NCBI GenBank assembly: GCA_944321715.1
Contig: CALUMJ010000031.1
Coordinates: 1-32,894, forward strand
Direction of reading: 5' to 3'
DNA: 32,894 nt
DNA from: an uncultured Muribaculaceae bacterium
Lineage (GTDB): Bacteria > Bacteroidota > Bacteroidia > Bacteroidales > Muribaculaceae
In this document: positions 23,363-31,862 of the stretch, one piece after another
How positions within the stretch are numbered: position 1 is the first letter of the stretch
Layout: each line of letters opens with the position of its first letter
The notes under the pieces: generated by a model
What the model was told of the DNA's origin: nothing
Seen by the model: only the letters and a program-made list of their open reading frames with translations
Databases searched by the model: none
Translations under genes and position numbers: made by a program

Positions 23363-24568
23363 ATGAATTTCCAGAAAATCAGCGAAGACGTGTTTTACGT
23401 GGGGGTCAACGACCGCACCACGCACTTGTTTGAGGGAATGTGGCCTTTGCCATACGGAGTGAGCTATAACTCCTATATTGTGAAAGGCGACTATTTGGCC
23501 CTCATTGATACCGTTCATGCGGCTCAAGGCTCGAAATATGTGGCAATGGTGGAAAAGGCCGCACATGACCGCCCGATTAGCTATTTGGTAATCAACCACA
23601 TGGAACCTGACCATAGCGGTTCGATATGCGCAATCCTTAACCGTTACCCCAATATTAAAATCGTAGGCAACAGCAAGACTGCTGCCATGGTTAAGGCGTA
23701 TTATGGCATCGAAGACGAGCAGTTGAAAATAGTATCCGATGGTGACACGCTCGACTTGGGCGGCGGCAAGGAGCTGAAATTTGTATTCACTCCGATGGTG
23801 CATTGGCCCGAAACGATGATGACATATTACAATAGCCCCGAGTGTGGGGGCGTGCTGTTCAGCGGTGATGCTTTCGGCTGCTTCGGTGCGCTCAATGGCG
23901 GCATTGTCGATAGCCACATCAACACTGCCGTATATTACCCCGAAATGTACCGCTACTATGCTGGAATAGTGGCTAAGTACGGGCAATTTGTGCAAAAGGC
24001 TATTGCCCGATTTGACAATGTTAAAATCGACTACGTATGCAGCACGCATGGCCCTGTGTGGCACGACGAAGTGAGCGAAGTGGTGGGCATATACTCGCGC
24101 TTGAGCCGTTTCGATGCCGAGCCGGGTGTGGTGGTAGCATACGCGTCGATGTATGGCAACACCGAAGAACTCGCCGAGGCTATCGCCGCCGAGCTTAGCC
24201 GCCAAGGGGTGCGTAACATCAAGATGCATAACCTCTCTACATCGCACCTGTCATACGTGCTTGCCGATGTGATGCGCTACAATGGCCTTGTCATAGGCGG
24301 ACCGACCTATTGCAACGGCATATATCCCGAAGTGGAGCACCTGCTCACTGCGCTCAAGACGCGTGAGCTGCGTAATCGCTACGTCGGCTGTTTCGGCTCT
24401 GGCACATGGGCTCCAGTATCGAGCAAGAATATCAAAGCTCGAATCGAGGAAATAAAAGGTGTGGAAATTGCAGGTGAACCATTCGACATGAAATGCTCGG
24501 CCACCGATGCCGACATCGAGCATTGCCGCCAGTTGGCAGCGGCATTGGCTGAGAAAGTGCTTGGATAA
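23363..24568 (+). CDS. Flavodiiron protein (FprA family A-type flavoprotein)
   Basis: This 401-residue enzyme reduces O2 to water and/or NO to N2O, protecting anaerobes. The N-terminal metallo-beta-lactamase domain (about 1-250) has all diiron ligands: His79-x-Glu81-x-Asp83-His84 (NHMEPDHSG), His147, Asp169 and His229 (STHGPVW). The C-terminal flavodoxin domain begins about residue 255 with the FMN loop YASMYGNTEE, and later GGPTYCNGIYPE and GSGTWAP. There is no rubredoxin extension, so an outside electron donor is needed. It is transcribed alone and faces trigger factor, with a shared terminator hairpin between. Confidence 0.95.
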   Translation: MNFQKISEDVFYVGVNDRTTHLFEGMWPLPYGVSYNSYIVKGDYLALIDTVHAAQGSKYVAMVEKAAHDRPISYLVINHMEPDHSGSICAILNRYPNIKIVGNSKTAAMVKAYYGIEDEQLKIVSDGDTLDLGGGKELKFVFTPMVHWPETMMTYYNSPECGGVLFSGDAFGCFGALNGGIVDSHINTAVYYPEMYRYYAGIVAKYGQFVQKAIARFDNVKIDYVCSTHGPVWHDEVSEVVGIYSRLSRFDAEPGVVVAYASMYGNTEELAEAIAAELSRQGVRNIKMHNLSTSHLSYVLADVMRYNGLVIGGPTYCNGIYPEVEHLLTALKTRELRNRYVGCFGSGTWAPVSSKNIKARIEEIKGVEIAGEPFDMKCSATDADIEHCRQLAAALAEKVLG

Positions 24569-24588
24569 AAGCCTATCCGTACAAATAT

Positions 24589-24639
24589 AATAGCGGCTGC
24601 GCATGAATGTTGGGGATTTCCCACTGCGCAGCCGCTATT
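24589..24639. terminator. Hairpin between convergent flavodiiron and trigger factor genes
   Basis: AATAGCGGCTGCGCA and TGCGCAGCCGCTATT form a perfect 15-base stem with a 21-base loop, centred in the 91-base gap. T-containing tails follow on both strands (GTGCTTGTTGTTG on plus, ATATTTGT on minus). It can serve both genes. Confidence 0.8.
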
Positions 24640-24659
24640 GTGCTTGTTGTTGTATCTTA

Positions 24660-26051
24660 TCAGGCTTGTTCGGCGGCCGGTGCTTCGGCAGCTTCCTCAT
24701 CCTTGAAAAGGGCGTTAAATTCGTCGGCACTTACGGTCTTTTCCTCGATTGTAGCGGCTTCCTTGATGCCGGCATACATTTTGTCCTCGACAGCACGTTC
24801 GGTGATGCGCTGACGATATTCCTTGTTATCGAGGATTTCCTTGGCATAACGTTCAACCACATCGTCGGGTATGTTGGTCATGCCATATTGAGCGAATTGC
24901 TGTACGGCAATCAGTTTGGCAATGTTCAAGAAGTCGGCTTCCTCAACCTTTACGCCGAGGTCGGCAACAATCTTCTCTTTTACCAGTTGCCACTTCAAGT
25001 CGGGTGCCATTTTGTCGAAGTCGGCATCGATTGTTTCGGGCGTGTGCTTCGACTCTTCGCGGCGCAGAAGCCATTTCTTGAGGAATGCTGCGGGCAATTC
25101 AAGCTCACCCACTTTGTCCATGATAGCCTTGCGGGCATCGATGGTGAAGCGGTAGTTGCTGTCGCCCTTCATCTGGTTGGCGATATTCTCTTTCAGTTTG
25201 GCAAAGTATTCTTCTTCGTTGTTAATCTTGCCTGTGCCGAAAATTTCATCGTAAAACTCTTGGTTGTGCTCGGCTTTCTTTACAACGAGGATTTCGGTGA
25301 TTGTCAGCTTGAAGTTCGACTTCATGTCGGCAACTTGTTCCTTGTCAACGTTGAGCATCGAAGCCAGCTCGGCAGCATTGCCGTTGCATGTAGCCCACGG
25401 ATTGAACACTACCTCGTCGCCGACCTTCTTGCCGATGAAAAGGGCTTTTTGCGCATCGTCAACAAAATGCTGCGGCGACACGATTGTCTTCTCGGCGGCG
25501 ATGCCACCGTCCTTTACCGAGCCATCTTCGTTAAGTTCGACGATTGAACCTTTTACCAAGGCAGTTTCGTCAACCTCGTCGCCAGTCACTTGCTTGCCGG
25601 CACGGGCGAGCAGCATTTCGTCGTTCTTGTTGAGGATTTCTTGGCTTACCTCGATATTGTAATATGGGATTGTGGTATCCTTGCCGACAGAGTAGGTGAT
25701 TTCGGGGGCGAACCCGACTTCATATTTTATGGTGAACTCCTTGCCATCTTCCCACACGAGGTCGGCAGCATTGGCGATGATTGGGTCACCCAATATGTTC
25801 AACTTGTTTTCTTGTATATGCTTTACGAGTGCTTCGTAAGATTCGTTGCTGATAACCTCGACAAGGGCACTGCGTCCATATTTCTTTTGTAACAGCGACA
25901 TTGGCACGTGACCTGGGCGGAAACCACGTTCGGGACGGCGCAAGCCGATGGTTCGCAATTCTTTCTTTACCTTGTCTTGATAATCATTTGCTTCAAGCGA
26001 TACCGTGATGAAACCATTCACGTTATCTACTTTTTCCAATGTTACGTTCAT
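24660..26051 (-). CDS. tig: Trigger factor (ribosome-bound chaperone)
   Basis: This 463-residue chaperone binds near the ribosome exit and folds new proteins. The N-terminal domain carries the ribosome-docking loop in variant form, RGFRPGHVPMSLL (E. coli GFRKGKVPM). The central FKBP-like peptidyl-prolyl isomerase domain spans roughly residues 150-255 and is divergent, as usual in Bacteroidetes. The helical C-terminal arms extend to residue 440, and an acidic, Ala-rich tail (FKDEEAAEAPAAEQA) ends it. It has its own exact-consensus promoter. It is not followed by clpP or clpX inside the window, unlike many bacteria. Confidence 0.94.
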   Translation of the reverse strand: MNVTLEKVDNVNGFITVSLEANDYQDKVKKELRTIGLRRPERGFRPGHVPMSLLQKKYGRSALVEVISNESYEALVKHIQENKLNILGDPIIANAADLVWEDGKEFTIKYEVGFAPEITYSVGKDTTIPYYNIEVSQEILNKNDEMLLARAGKQVTGDEVDETALVKGSIVELNEDGSVKDGGIAAEKTIVSPQHFVDDAQKALFIGKKVGDEVVFNPWATCNGNAAELASMLNVDKEQVADMKSNFKLTITEILVVKKAEHNQEFYDEIFGTGKINNEEEYFAKLKENIANQMKGDSNYRFTIDARKAIMDKVGELELPAAFLKKWLLRREESKHTPETIDADFDKMAPDLKWQLVKEKIVADLGVKVEEADFLNIAKLIAVQQFAQYGMTNIPDDVVERYAKEILDNKEYRQRITERAVEDKMYAGIKEAATIEEKTVSADEFNALFKDEEAAEAPAAEQA

Positions 26052-26107
26052 TATTGATTTATGTAAAATTTGTTAATATCCTTGAAACACAAAATTCTAT
26101 CGGAGTG

Positions 26108-26139
26108 CAAAATTACACTTTCTTGCCGCTTTAGGCAAA
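26108..26139 (-). promoter_or_regulatory. Promoter of tig
   Basis: On the minus strand TTTG (26139-26136), a 20-base spacer and TAATTTTG (26115-26108) match the consensus. The start is expected near 26101, giving a leader of about 50 bases. Confidence 0.8.
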
Positions 26140-26170
26140 TTTACCCTCCACTTTTTTTGCCATATAGCAA

Positions 26171-26210
26171 TTCGGCACGGCTGGGGGTGGTGGCTCCGTG
26201 CCGTGCCGAA
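26171..26210 (-). terminator. Hairpin downstream of the M3 peptidase gene
   Basis: TTCGGCACGG and CCGTGCCGAA form a perfect 10-base stem with a 20-base loop, 17 bases after the peptidase stop. No T run follows on the minus strand, so it may protect the 3' end rather than terminate. Confidence 0.5.
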
Positions 26211-26226
26211 ATAGAGTGAATGGGTG

Positions 26227-28323
26227 TCAGCGTTTTATGCCGTCGCGCTTGAGCAGTGCGTCGATGGTGGCTTCACGGCCACGGAATCGCTTGTAAAGCA
26301 CTTGAGGGTCTTCGGTGCCGCCTGTGCTGAGTATGTTGTCTTTGAACGACTTGGCAGTGGCGGGGTTGAAGATGCCGTCTTCTTCAAACTTGGCAAAAGC
26401 GTCGGCTTCGAGGACTTCGGCCCACTTGTAGCTGTAATATCCTGCGGCATAACCGCCCGAGAATATGTGTGAGAATACCGGGCAGATGAGGCAGCCGCTG
26501 GCTATGTCGAATTGTTTCACATCTTTTATGGCATTGGCTTCGAATGCGGCAACATCGTCGATTGGCTTGTCGATAGTGTGGAATGCCATGTCTAAGTATC
26601 CGAAGTTGAGCTGCCTTACGCACAAGTAGCCTGCGGCATATTGCGAGGCTGCAACTACGCGGTCGATAAGCTCTTGCGGAATGGGTTCGCCAGTCTGGTA
26701 GTGCTTGGCAAATGTGTCGAGGAATTCACGTTGCAACAGGAAGTTCTCGTTGAATTGCGAGGGGAGTTCCACATAGTCGCGGTAAACATTGGTACCAGAA
26801 AGCGAGGCATACTTGGTGTTGGCAAGCAGTCCTTGCAAGGCGTGGCCAAACTCGTGGAGGAATGTCTCGACCTCGTCGAACGTCAACAACGACGGCTTGT
26901 CGGGCGTGGGCATCGTGAAGTTCATAGTGATTGACACGATGGGGCGGACGTTGGTGCCGTCGGCGGCTATGCACTGTTCGCGGAAATTGGTCATCCATGC
27001 ACCGCTGCGCTTTGTGGCACGAGGGAAAAAGTCGGCGTATAGCGCACCTACATAGTTGCCATTGTCGTCGGTGACGTTATATACTTTCACGTCGGGTGTA
27101 AGCACCTGTGCGTCGTAGTTCTGTGTGAAATGCAGCCCGTAAAGGCGGGTGGCGAGGCCAAACACGCCCTTTATCACATTATTTAGCTCGAAGTATGGGC
27201 GCAGCATCTCGTCGTTGATGCTGTAAAGGCTGTCTTTCTGCTTGTTGCTATAATAGCTGTAATCCCATGCTTGCAGTGTCATGGGTTTGCCTTCGAGTTG
27301 CGATGCAAATTGCGTGAGCGATTCCAGTTCCTTGTTCATTACGGGCAAGTAGGCATCGCGCAGCTGGTCGAGCAGGTTATAGACATTCTCGGGGTTGCCG
27401 GCCATTGTGCGCCGTTGCTTGTACTCGGCAAATGTCTTGTAGCCCATCAACTGGGCAAGCTGCATGCGTTTCAGGGCGATTTGCTTGATGTTCTCGATGT
27501 TGCTATACTCACCGCTGGTACACATGGTGTTATACATGCGGTATAGTTTCTCGCGCAGGTCGCGCCTTGCCGAGTATTGCAGGAACGGGCGGTAGCTTGG
27601 GGCTTGCGTAGTGAACAGGTAGGCATCGGTGCGACCTTTCTCCTCGGCAGCCAGTTTGGCAGCATCGATTAGGTTTTGAGGAAGCCCGTCGAGGTCGTCG
27701 GCGGTGAGCCACAATTCGTTGCTGTTCATGGCTTTCAATGCGTTTTGCCCGAATGCAAGTGTGAGGTTGCTCAGGTCGGTGGTAAGCTGGCGATATTTTT
27801 CACGGTCGTCGCCTTCGAGGTTGGCCCCGCTGTTGACAAACGACTCGTAGGTGCTTTCGAGCAGTCGCTCGTCTTCACGGTCGAGTGAGAACTTGTCGCG
27901 GTTGTCATATACATATTTGATGCGTTCCCACAATTGTTGGTTCAGTGTGATGTTGGCACCATGTTCCGACAATATGGGCGACATTTTCTGTGAAATCTGC
28001 ATCAATTCGTCATCGGCGTTTGACGACAGCATTGCATAGAACACATATAGGGTGCGGTTCAAGGTCTGTCCGCTACGTTCGAGGGCGACGATGGTGTTTT
28101 CAAACGTCGGCATTGAACGCTGGTTCACGATTGATGCTATTTCCTGGTTTTGCTCCTTTATGCCCTCCATTATGGCAGGCTCGAAGTCGGCATTGGTGAA
28201 ATAGTCAAACGGGATAAGCCCGTTGGTTGTCTTGAAGTCGTGCAAGAACACGTTATCTGCTTTCATCATAGCTGTTGATTGTAGTAGCAAGATTGATAAT
28301 AAGATAAATAATGTTTTCTTCAT
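26227..28323 (-). CDS. dcp: M3 family metallopeptidase (peptidyl-dipeptidase Dcp type)
   Basis: This 698-residue zinc peptidase removes dipeptides from peptide C-termini. The zinc motif is His490-Glu491-Phe-Gly-His494 (HEFGHALQGLL) with the third ligand Glu519 in RDYVELPSQFNENF. LSGTNVYRDYVELPSQ is characteristic of the Dcp branch. An N-terminal signal peptide (MKKTLFILLSILLLQSTAMMKA) sends it to the periplasm or beyond. This is common for Bacteroidetes members, whereas E. coli Dcp has none. It starts 10 bases after the TPR gene, so the two are probably co-transcribed. Confidence 0.94.
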   Translation of the reverse strand: MKKTLFILLSILLLQSTAMMKADNVFLHDFKTTNGLIPFDYFTNADFEPAIMEGIKEQNQEIASIVNQRSMPTFENTIVALERSGQTLNRTLYVFYAMLSSNADDELMQISQKMSPILSEHGANITLNQQLWERIKYVYDNRDKFSLDREDERLLESTYESFVNSGANLEGDDREKYRQLTTDLSNLTLAFGQNALKAMNSNELWLTADDLDGLPQNLIDAAKLAAEEKGRTDAYLFTTQAPSYRPFLQYSARRDLREKLYRMYNTMCTSGEYSNIENIKQIALKRMQLAQLMGYKTFAEYKQRRTMAGNPENVYNLLDQLRDAYLPVMNKELESLTQFASQLEGKPMTLQAWDYSYYSNKQKDSLYSINDEMLRPYFELNNVIKGVFGLATRLYGLHFTQNYDAQVLTPDVKVYNVTDDNGNYVGALYADFFPRATKRSGAWMTNFREQCIAADGTNVRPIVSITMNFTMPTPDKPSLLTFDEVETFLHEFGHALQGLLANTKYASLSGTNVYRDYVELPSQFNENFLLQREFLDTFAKHYQTGEPIPQELIDRVVAASQYAAGYLCVRQLNFGYLDMAFHTIDKPIDDVAAFEANAIKDVKQFDIASGCLICPVFSHIFSGGYAAGYYSYKWAEVLEADAFAKFEEDGIFNPATAKSFKDNILSTGGTEDPQVLYKRFRGREATIDALLKRDGIKR

Positions 28324-28333
28324 GAGGCAAAAT

Positions 28334-30556
28334 TTATATTTTGTAATGAATAATGTCGAGAATCAAATCCATGTCGAGCCTTGCGACACCGTTGGCTTCG
28401 AGATACTTGCGGTCGGCGTTGAAAAGGTTGTCGAATTTGTCGGAATCTGTGGCGGCCGAGTCCTCCACCATCGTAGCGCAACTGCGGTATGCCTCCACAG
28501 CACCTTTCATGTCGCCCTTGGATAGCCTCACGTGGCCGAGGTTGAGGTAGTCTTCGGCGGTGTTGCGGCTTTCTGTTAACTTGGTGTAGTATTTCTCGCT
28601 CTGGTCAAAATTCTTTTGCAGGAACAGGCACCAAGCAATCGGGCGGAGCGTTTTAGGCTCGGAATTGCCCATGTAGTCGGCCTTGTAGTAGTATTTGAGG
28701 GCTTCATCCACTCGGTCAAGGCCAAGCAGACAATGGCCTATGTTGAGGCACACCGACAAGTCGTCGGGAGCCAGTGCCTCGGCCCGGCGATAATATTCGA
28801 CAGCCTTGGGCAAGTCTTCCACAGCCTTGTATGAGGCAGCTATGTGCTTGATGTTCCACAAATTTGAACCATCGAAAAGGTCATATTTCAAATAATATTC
28901 AATGGCCTTGTCATACAGGTGCAACCGTTGGTAGCAAAAGCCTATTTTCTGTAACACACTGGGCTGATAATCGGGCGACACTTCTGTGGCTTTCACGAAG
29001 AAAGGCAGTGCCAGCTTGTGGTTGTCGTTTTTCAAGTAATATTCACCTATGAGAGTCAGATTCTCGGGAGTTGATATTACGTCCGACAAGACGGTGAAGT
29101 CCAGCAAGTTGCCCTCGAATGGGCTTGCAAACTCGCTGCGCCGGCGGTATAGCTTGAAAAAACGATACAGGTCTTGGAGGTAATTGGTGATAACCTGCTT
29201 TTGGCTGAGTTTCATGCTGGCGACGTCGGTGTTTTTTATCTCGTCGAGCATCTCGTTTTGTGCGTCAAACTGGTTGAGCATCGCATTGCGTTGCCCCTCG
29301 GGAATGGAGTTGACCGACAGGCAGAACGAGTAGCGGTCGCTGTCGCACAGGAATCGTGCGTTAGAGATGATGTTCATCATGAGCTTGTTGCCCGATATTG
29401 GCGACGAAACCACTGCCGAATGCTTGTCGTGGAACGGCACAAACCAGTTGGCGAGTTCATAGAAAAACGGGAATGACTTGAGCTTGGAGAAAGTGCCCAT
29501 GAACACGTCGCCACCTTCCATCTGTATTTCGTTTATTTCTTTGATTTTGTCGGCAATGCCACTTTTTTCGAGAAAATTTTCCCACTCGGGATTCCCCTCC
29601 GAGTCGGTTATGTCGCTTGGGTTGATTTTTCGGTCTTTGAATGCCTTTATAAATGAAGGGCTGGCATTGATGATGCCCGGGAGGATTTTGTCGTGCACGA
29701 GCTGCGTGAGCTTCTCGGTGTTGCAGCTTCTGACATACTGGAACACGATTAGCTGTAACGCATTCCGCAGCCTCTCGTCATTTTTTACTTCGTCTATGCG
29801 CATGGCGATGCTGTCGTATAGCGTTGCCCGGCTGTTGTAGCGTTGCAGGGCAAAGAATATGCAGCACATGGCGCGCATCGCCATTTCGTTATCGTCGCGG
29901 TAGTGAGCGAGCAGGTCGAACAGTAGCAGTATCAGCCGTTCACTAAAGAATGTATTGATGTTTAGGAAAATTGCCGACAACAGCAATATGCGAGTGTGCA
30001 TCGGCACGGCATCGTTTTTCATTATGCTGGTCAATAGCACGATTTCGGCCTCGTCGGGCTTGAACGATGTCCACACATAGTTGAACAGCCTGATTTCGGC
30101 TTTTTCCATGTTTTGGCACAATTCCACGGTTTTGGTCTTGTCGGTTTCCTCGTCGGGTACTTCGGCATACAGCTTGTATCGTTCATGTTCGATGTCATAA
30201 TCGCCATAAACCTTGCCGAGGTCGGTAGCCGAGCGGTTGAAATCTTTGCGCAACGCAATGTACATCGAGGCTGAACTTTGCATCATGCAGCGGTAACAAT
30301 ATGTATCGTTAACCTCATATAGCGCTTTCAACAGGTCGTTGTATATTTTCTCCTTTTGCGGGTCGTTCATGCCTTGCGCCATGTATGACAGCATGTAACG
30401 GTATGACGTTTGCAACTTCGACAATTCTTCGCTCACCTCATAGTCGGCAAATGACTTGATGAACGTATTGAACGAGTTGAGAGCTTTGTAAATGTTGGCT
30501 TTTTCGATATGGGAATTTATGGTTTCCCACCTTTTTTGTATGTCGAGGTCATTCAT
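28334..30556 (-). CDS. Large cytoplasmic TPR-repeat protein of unknown function
   Basis: This 740-residue protein has no signal peptide or membrane helix. The first 480 residues are helical and not assignable to a known domain. The part around MRAMCCIFFALQRYNSRATL and FFYELANWFVPFHDKHSAV looks conserved and globular. From about residue 500 to 695 there are at least five tetratricopeptide repeats (for example ALPFFVKATEVSPDYQPSVL, AVEYYRRAEALAPDDLSVCL, ALKYYYKADYMG). Repeats of this kind hold partner proteins. It sits between a methyltransferase gene and a secreted peptidase gene on the same strand. I recall similar proteins in other Bacteroidetes but know no function. Confidence 0.85.
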   Translation of the reverse strand: MNDLDIQKRWETINSHIEKANIYKALNSFNTFIKSFADYEVSEELSKLQTSYRYMLSYMAQGMNDPQKEKIYNDLLKALYEVNDTYCYRCMMQSSASMYIALRKDFNRSATDLGKVYGDYDIEHERYKLYAEVPDEETDKTKTVELCQNMEKAEIRLFNYVWTSFKPDEAEIVLLTSIMKNDAVPMHTRILLLSAIFLNINTFFSERLILLLFDLLAHYRDDNEMAMRAMCCIFFALQRYNSRATLYDSIAMRIDEVKNDERLRNALQLIVFQYVRSCNTEKLTQLVHDKILPGIINASPSFIKAFKDRKINPSDITDSEGNPEWENFLEKSGIADKIKEINEIQMEGGDVFMGTFSKLKSFPFFYELANWFVPFHDKHSAVVSSPISGNKLMMNIISNARFLCDSDRYSFCLSVNSIPEGQRNAMLNQFDAQNEMLDEIKNTDVASMKLSQKQVITNYLQDLYRFFKLYRRRSEFASPFEGNLLDFTVLSDVISTPENLTLIGEYYLKNDNHKLALPFFVKATEVSPDYQPSVLQKIGFCYQRLHLYDKAIEYYLKYDLFDGSNLWNIKHIAASYKAVEDLPKAVEYYRRAEALAPDDLSVCLNIGHCLLGLDRVDEALKYYYKADYMGNSEPKTLRPIAWCLFLQKNFDQSEKYYTKLTESRNTAEDYLNLGHVRLSKGDMKGAVEAYRSCATMVEDSAATDSDKFDNLFNADRKYLEANGVARLDMDLILDIIHYKI

Positions 30557-30610
30557 GTTTTATCGAAATATATTTACTGAAGAAAGTGAAGTAACAAAAT
30601 GTGTGCCACA

Positions 30611-31855
30611 TTATTGTGATTTTTTTGAGATGATGAGTATATTTTCGTCATTTTTTATCGAAGTAGCGAAAATATAAATTTCGCCGCCATCGGCGATTTT
30701 CAATTTTTTCTTTAATTCTTGTGCCGTGAGTTTGAAATTGCGAGTGCTGATATTCGCCTTTGGATATTTTGCACCAACTTGTTTGGCTGTCGAACTTTTG
30801 AATGGGATTGTTTCGATTACATCGAAGCGGCGGCCGGGGAAATCGGTATATGCCATGCTTGACGTGAACAGGTGAGAGTTAGGCCCCAATTTCTGGATTT
30901 GGTCGTATTGTGCCGATAACTCGTCGAAAGCTTGGGCTTTCATGATGCAGCAGTTTGGCTCATAGAGGTGTGGAAGTATTGTGTCGCAATACTTGATGTG
31001 TTGTGTGGCAGCGCGCGGAATGGTGAGCGTGAGTGATTGCGTGTGTGTGGCGTTTTCAAAATTCAATGTGTGGACTGTTACTTCGCCCTCGTTGTGGCTT
31101 GTGCCAAGCGAGGTGCGCAACAGCAATTCCTTGCATTCGTTGTTGACCCCGATTACATATATGTGAGTGATGCCCGGCACCTCGGCAATGCATTGCGAGA
31201 TGTCGCACATAGGCGATGCTTTAATGAATAATGTGCCAGTGATGCGGCCGATTTTGTCGAGCAGCTGCAATACGTTGGGCTGGCAGTCGGCAAGTCCGTA
31301 AGTGCGGCAGTCGTTTTTGCCACGACGTGCGGGGTCGATGAAAATGGCATCGAAATGCAGGCCGTCGGTGGCGGCCTGGTCGAGCCAGTTGGCGGCATCG
31401 GCGTTCACTACGTTAACATTGGTGCGGTACATGTGCATGTTGTGGCGTAGGGCTGCGGCGAGCAACGGTGTTATTTCCACCGATGTGAGCCGTTTCACCT
31501 CGCCAGCTATGTAGTAGTCGTCGATGCCGAGTCCTGCGGTGAGGTCGGCTACGTCGGCCATGCCACTGAACAGCGTGGCGTGGAATTGCGCCACTGCTTG
31601 GCAAGTGCATTGCTCGGTTGAGAGTGTTGACGGGAACACAAATCGTTTCATTTGCGCCACTTGCGGCAATTTCTTGGCAATGCGTTGCCGGCAGTCGATT
31701 TGCATTGCGGCAAACTTGAGGTCGAAGCCGGTGGCGGCACCCTTGCTCGTTGACAATAACAGTTTGGCCGTGTCGCACGATGAATGTTTCTCGACAAAGT
31801 CGAAAAAAGCATCGTCGATGCCATACATCGTTTTAATGTCGGTGATTCCGTCCAT
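30611..31855 (-). CDS. Class I SAM-dependent methyltransferase with THUMP-like domain
   Basis: This 414-residue protein is likely an RNA methyltransferase. The SAM-binding motif I is VADLTAGLGIDDYY and the motif IV-like segment is FDAIFIDPARRG. The C-terminal part (about 340-414, FPGRRFDVIETIPF through LKKKLKIADGGEIYIFA) resembles the THUMP-like domain found in a Bacteroidetes-wide family. The frame also allows an ATG at 31891, inside recQ. I chose the ATG at 31855 because it follows the recQ stop by 7 bases and leads directly into the conserved first helix (DDAFFDFVEKH). It forms an operon with recQ upstream. The substrate is not known. Confidence 0.85.
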   Translation of the reverse strand: MDGITDIKTMYGIDDAFFDFVEKHSSCDTAKLLLSTSKGAATGFDLKFAAMQIDCRQRIAKKLPQVAQMKRFVFPSTLSTEQCTCQAVAQFHATLFSGMADVADLTAGLGIDDYYIAGEVKRLTSVEITPLLAAALRHNMHMYRTNVNVVNADAANWLDQAATDGLHFDAIFIDPARRGKNDCRTYGLADCQPNVLQLLDKIGRITGTLFIKASPMCDISQCIAEVPGITHIYVIGVNNECKELLLRTSLGTSHNEGEVTVHTLNFENATHTQSLTLTIPRAATQHIKYCDTILPHLYEPNCCIMKAQAFDELSAQYDQIQKLGPNSHLFTSSMAYTDFPGRRFDVIETIPFKSSTAKQVGAKYPKANISTRNFKLTAQELKKKLKIADGGEIYIFATSIKNDENILIISKKSQ

Positions 31856-31862
31856 GCTTTTG

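Noticed and set aside
24625-24660. A clpP/clpX continuation after trigger factor
   Set aside because: The gene is followed by a terminator hairpin and a convergent flavodiiron gene.
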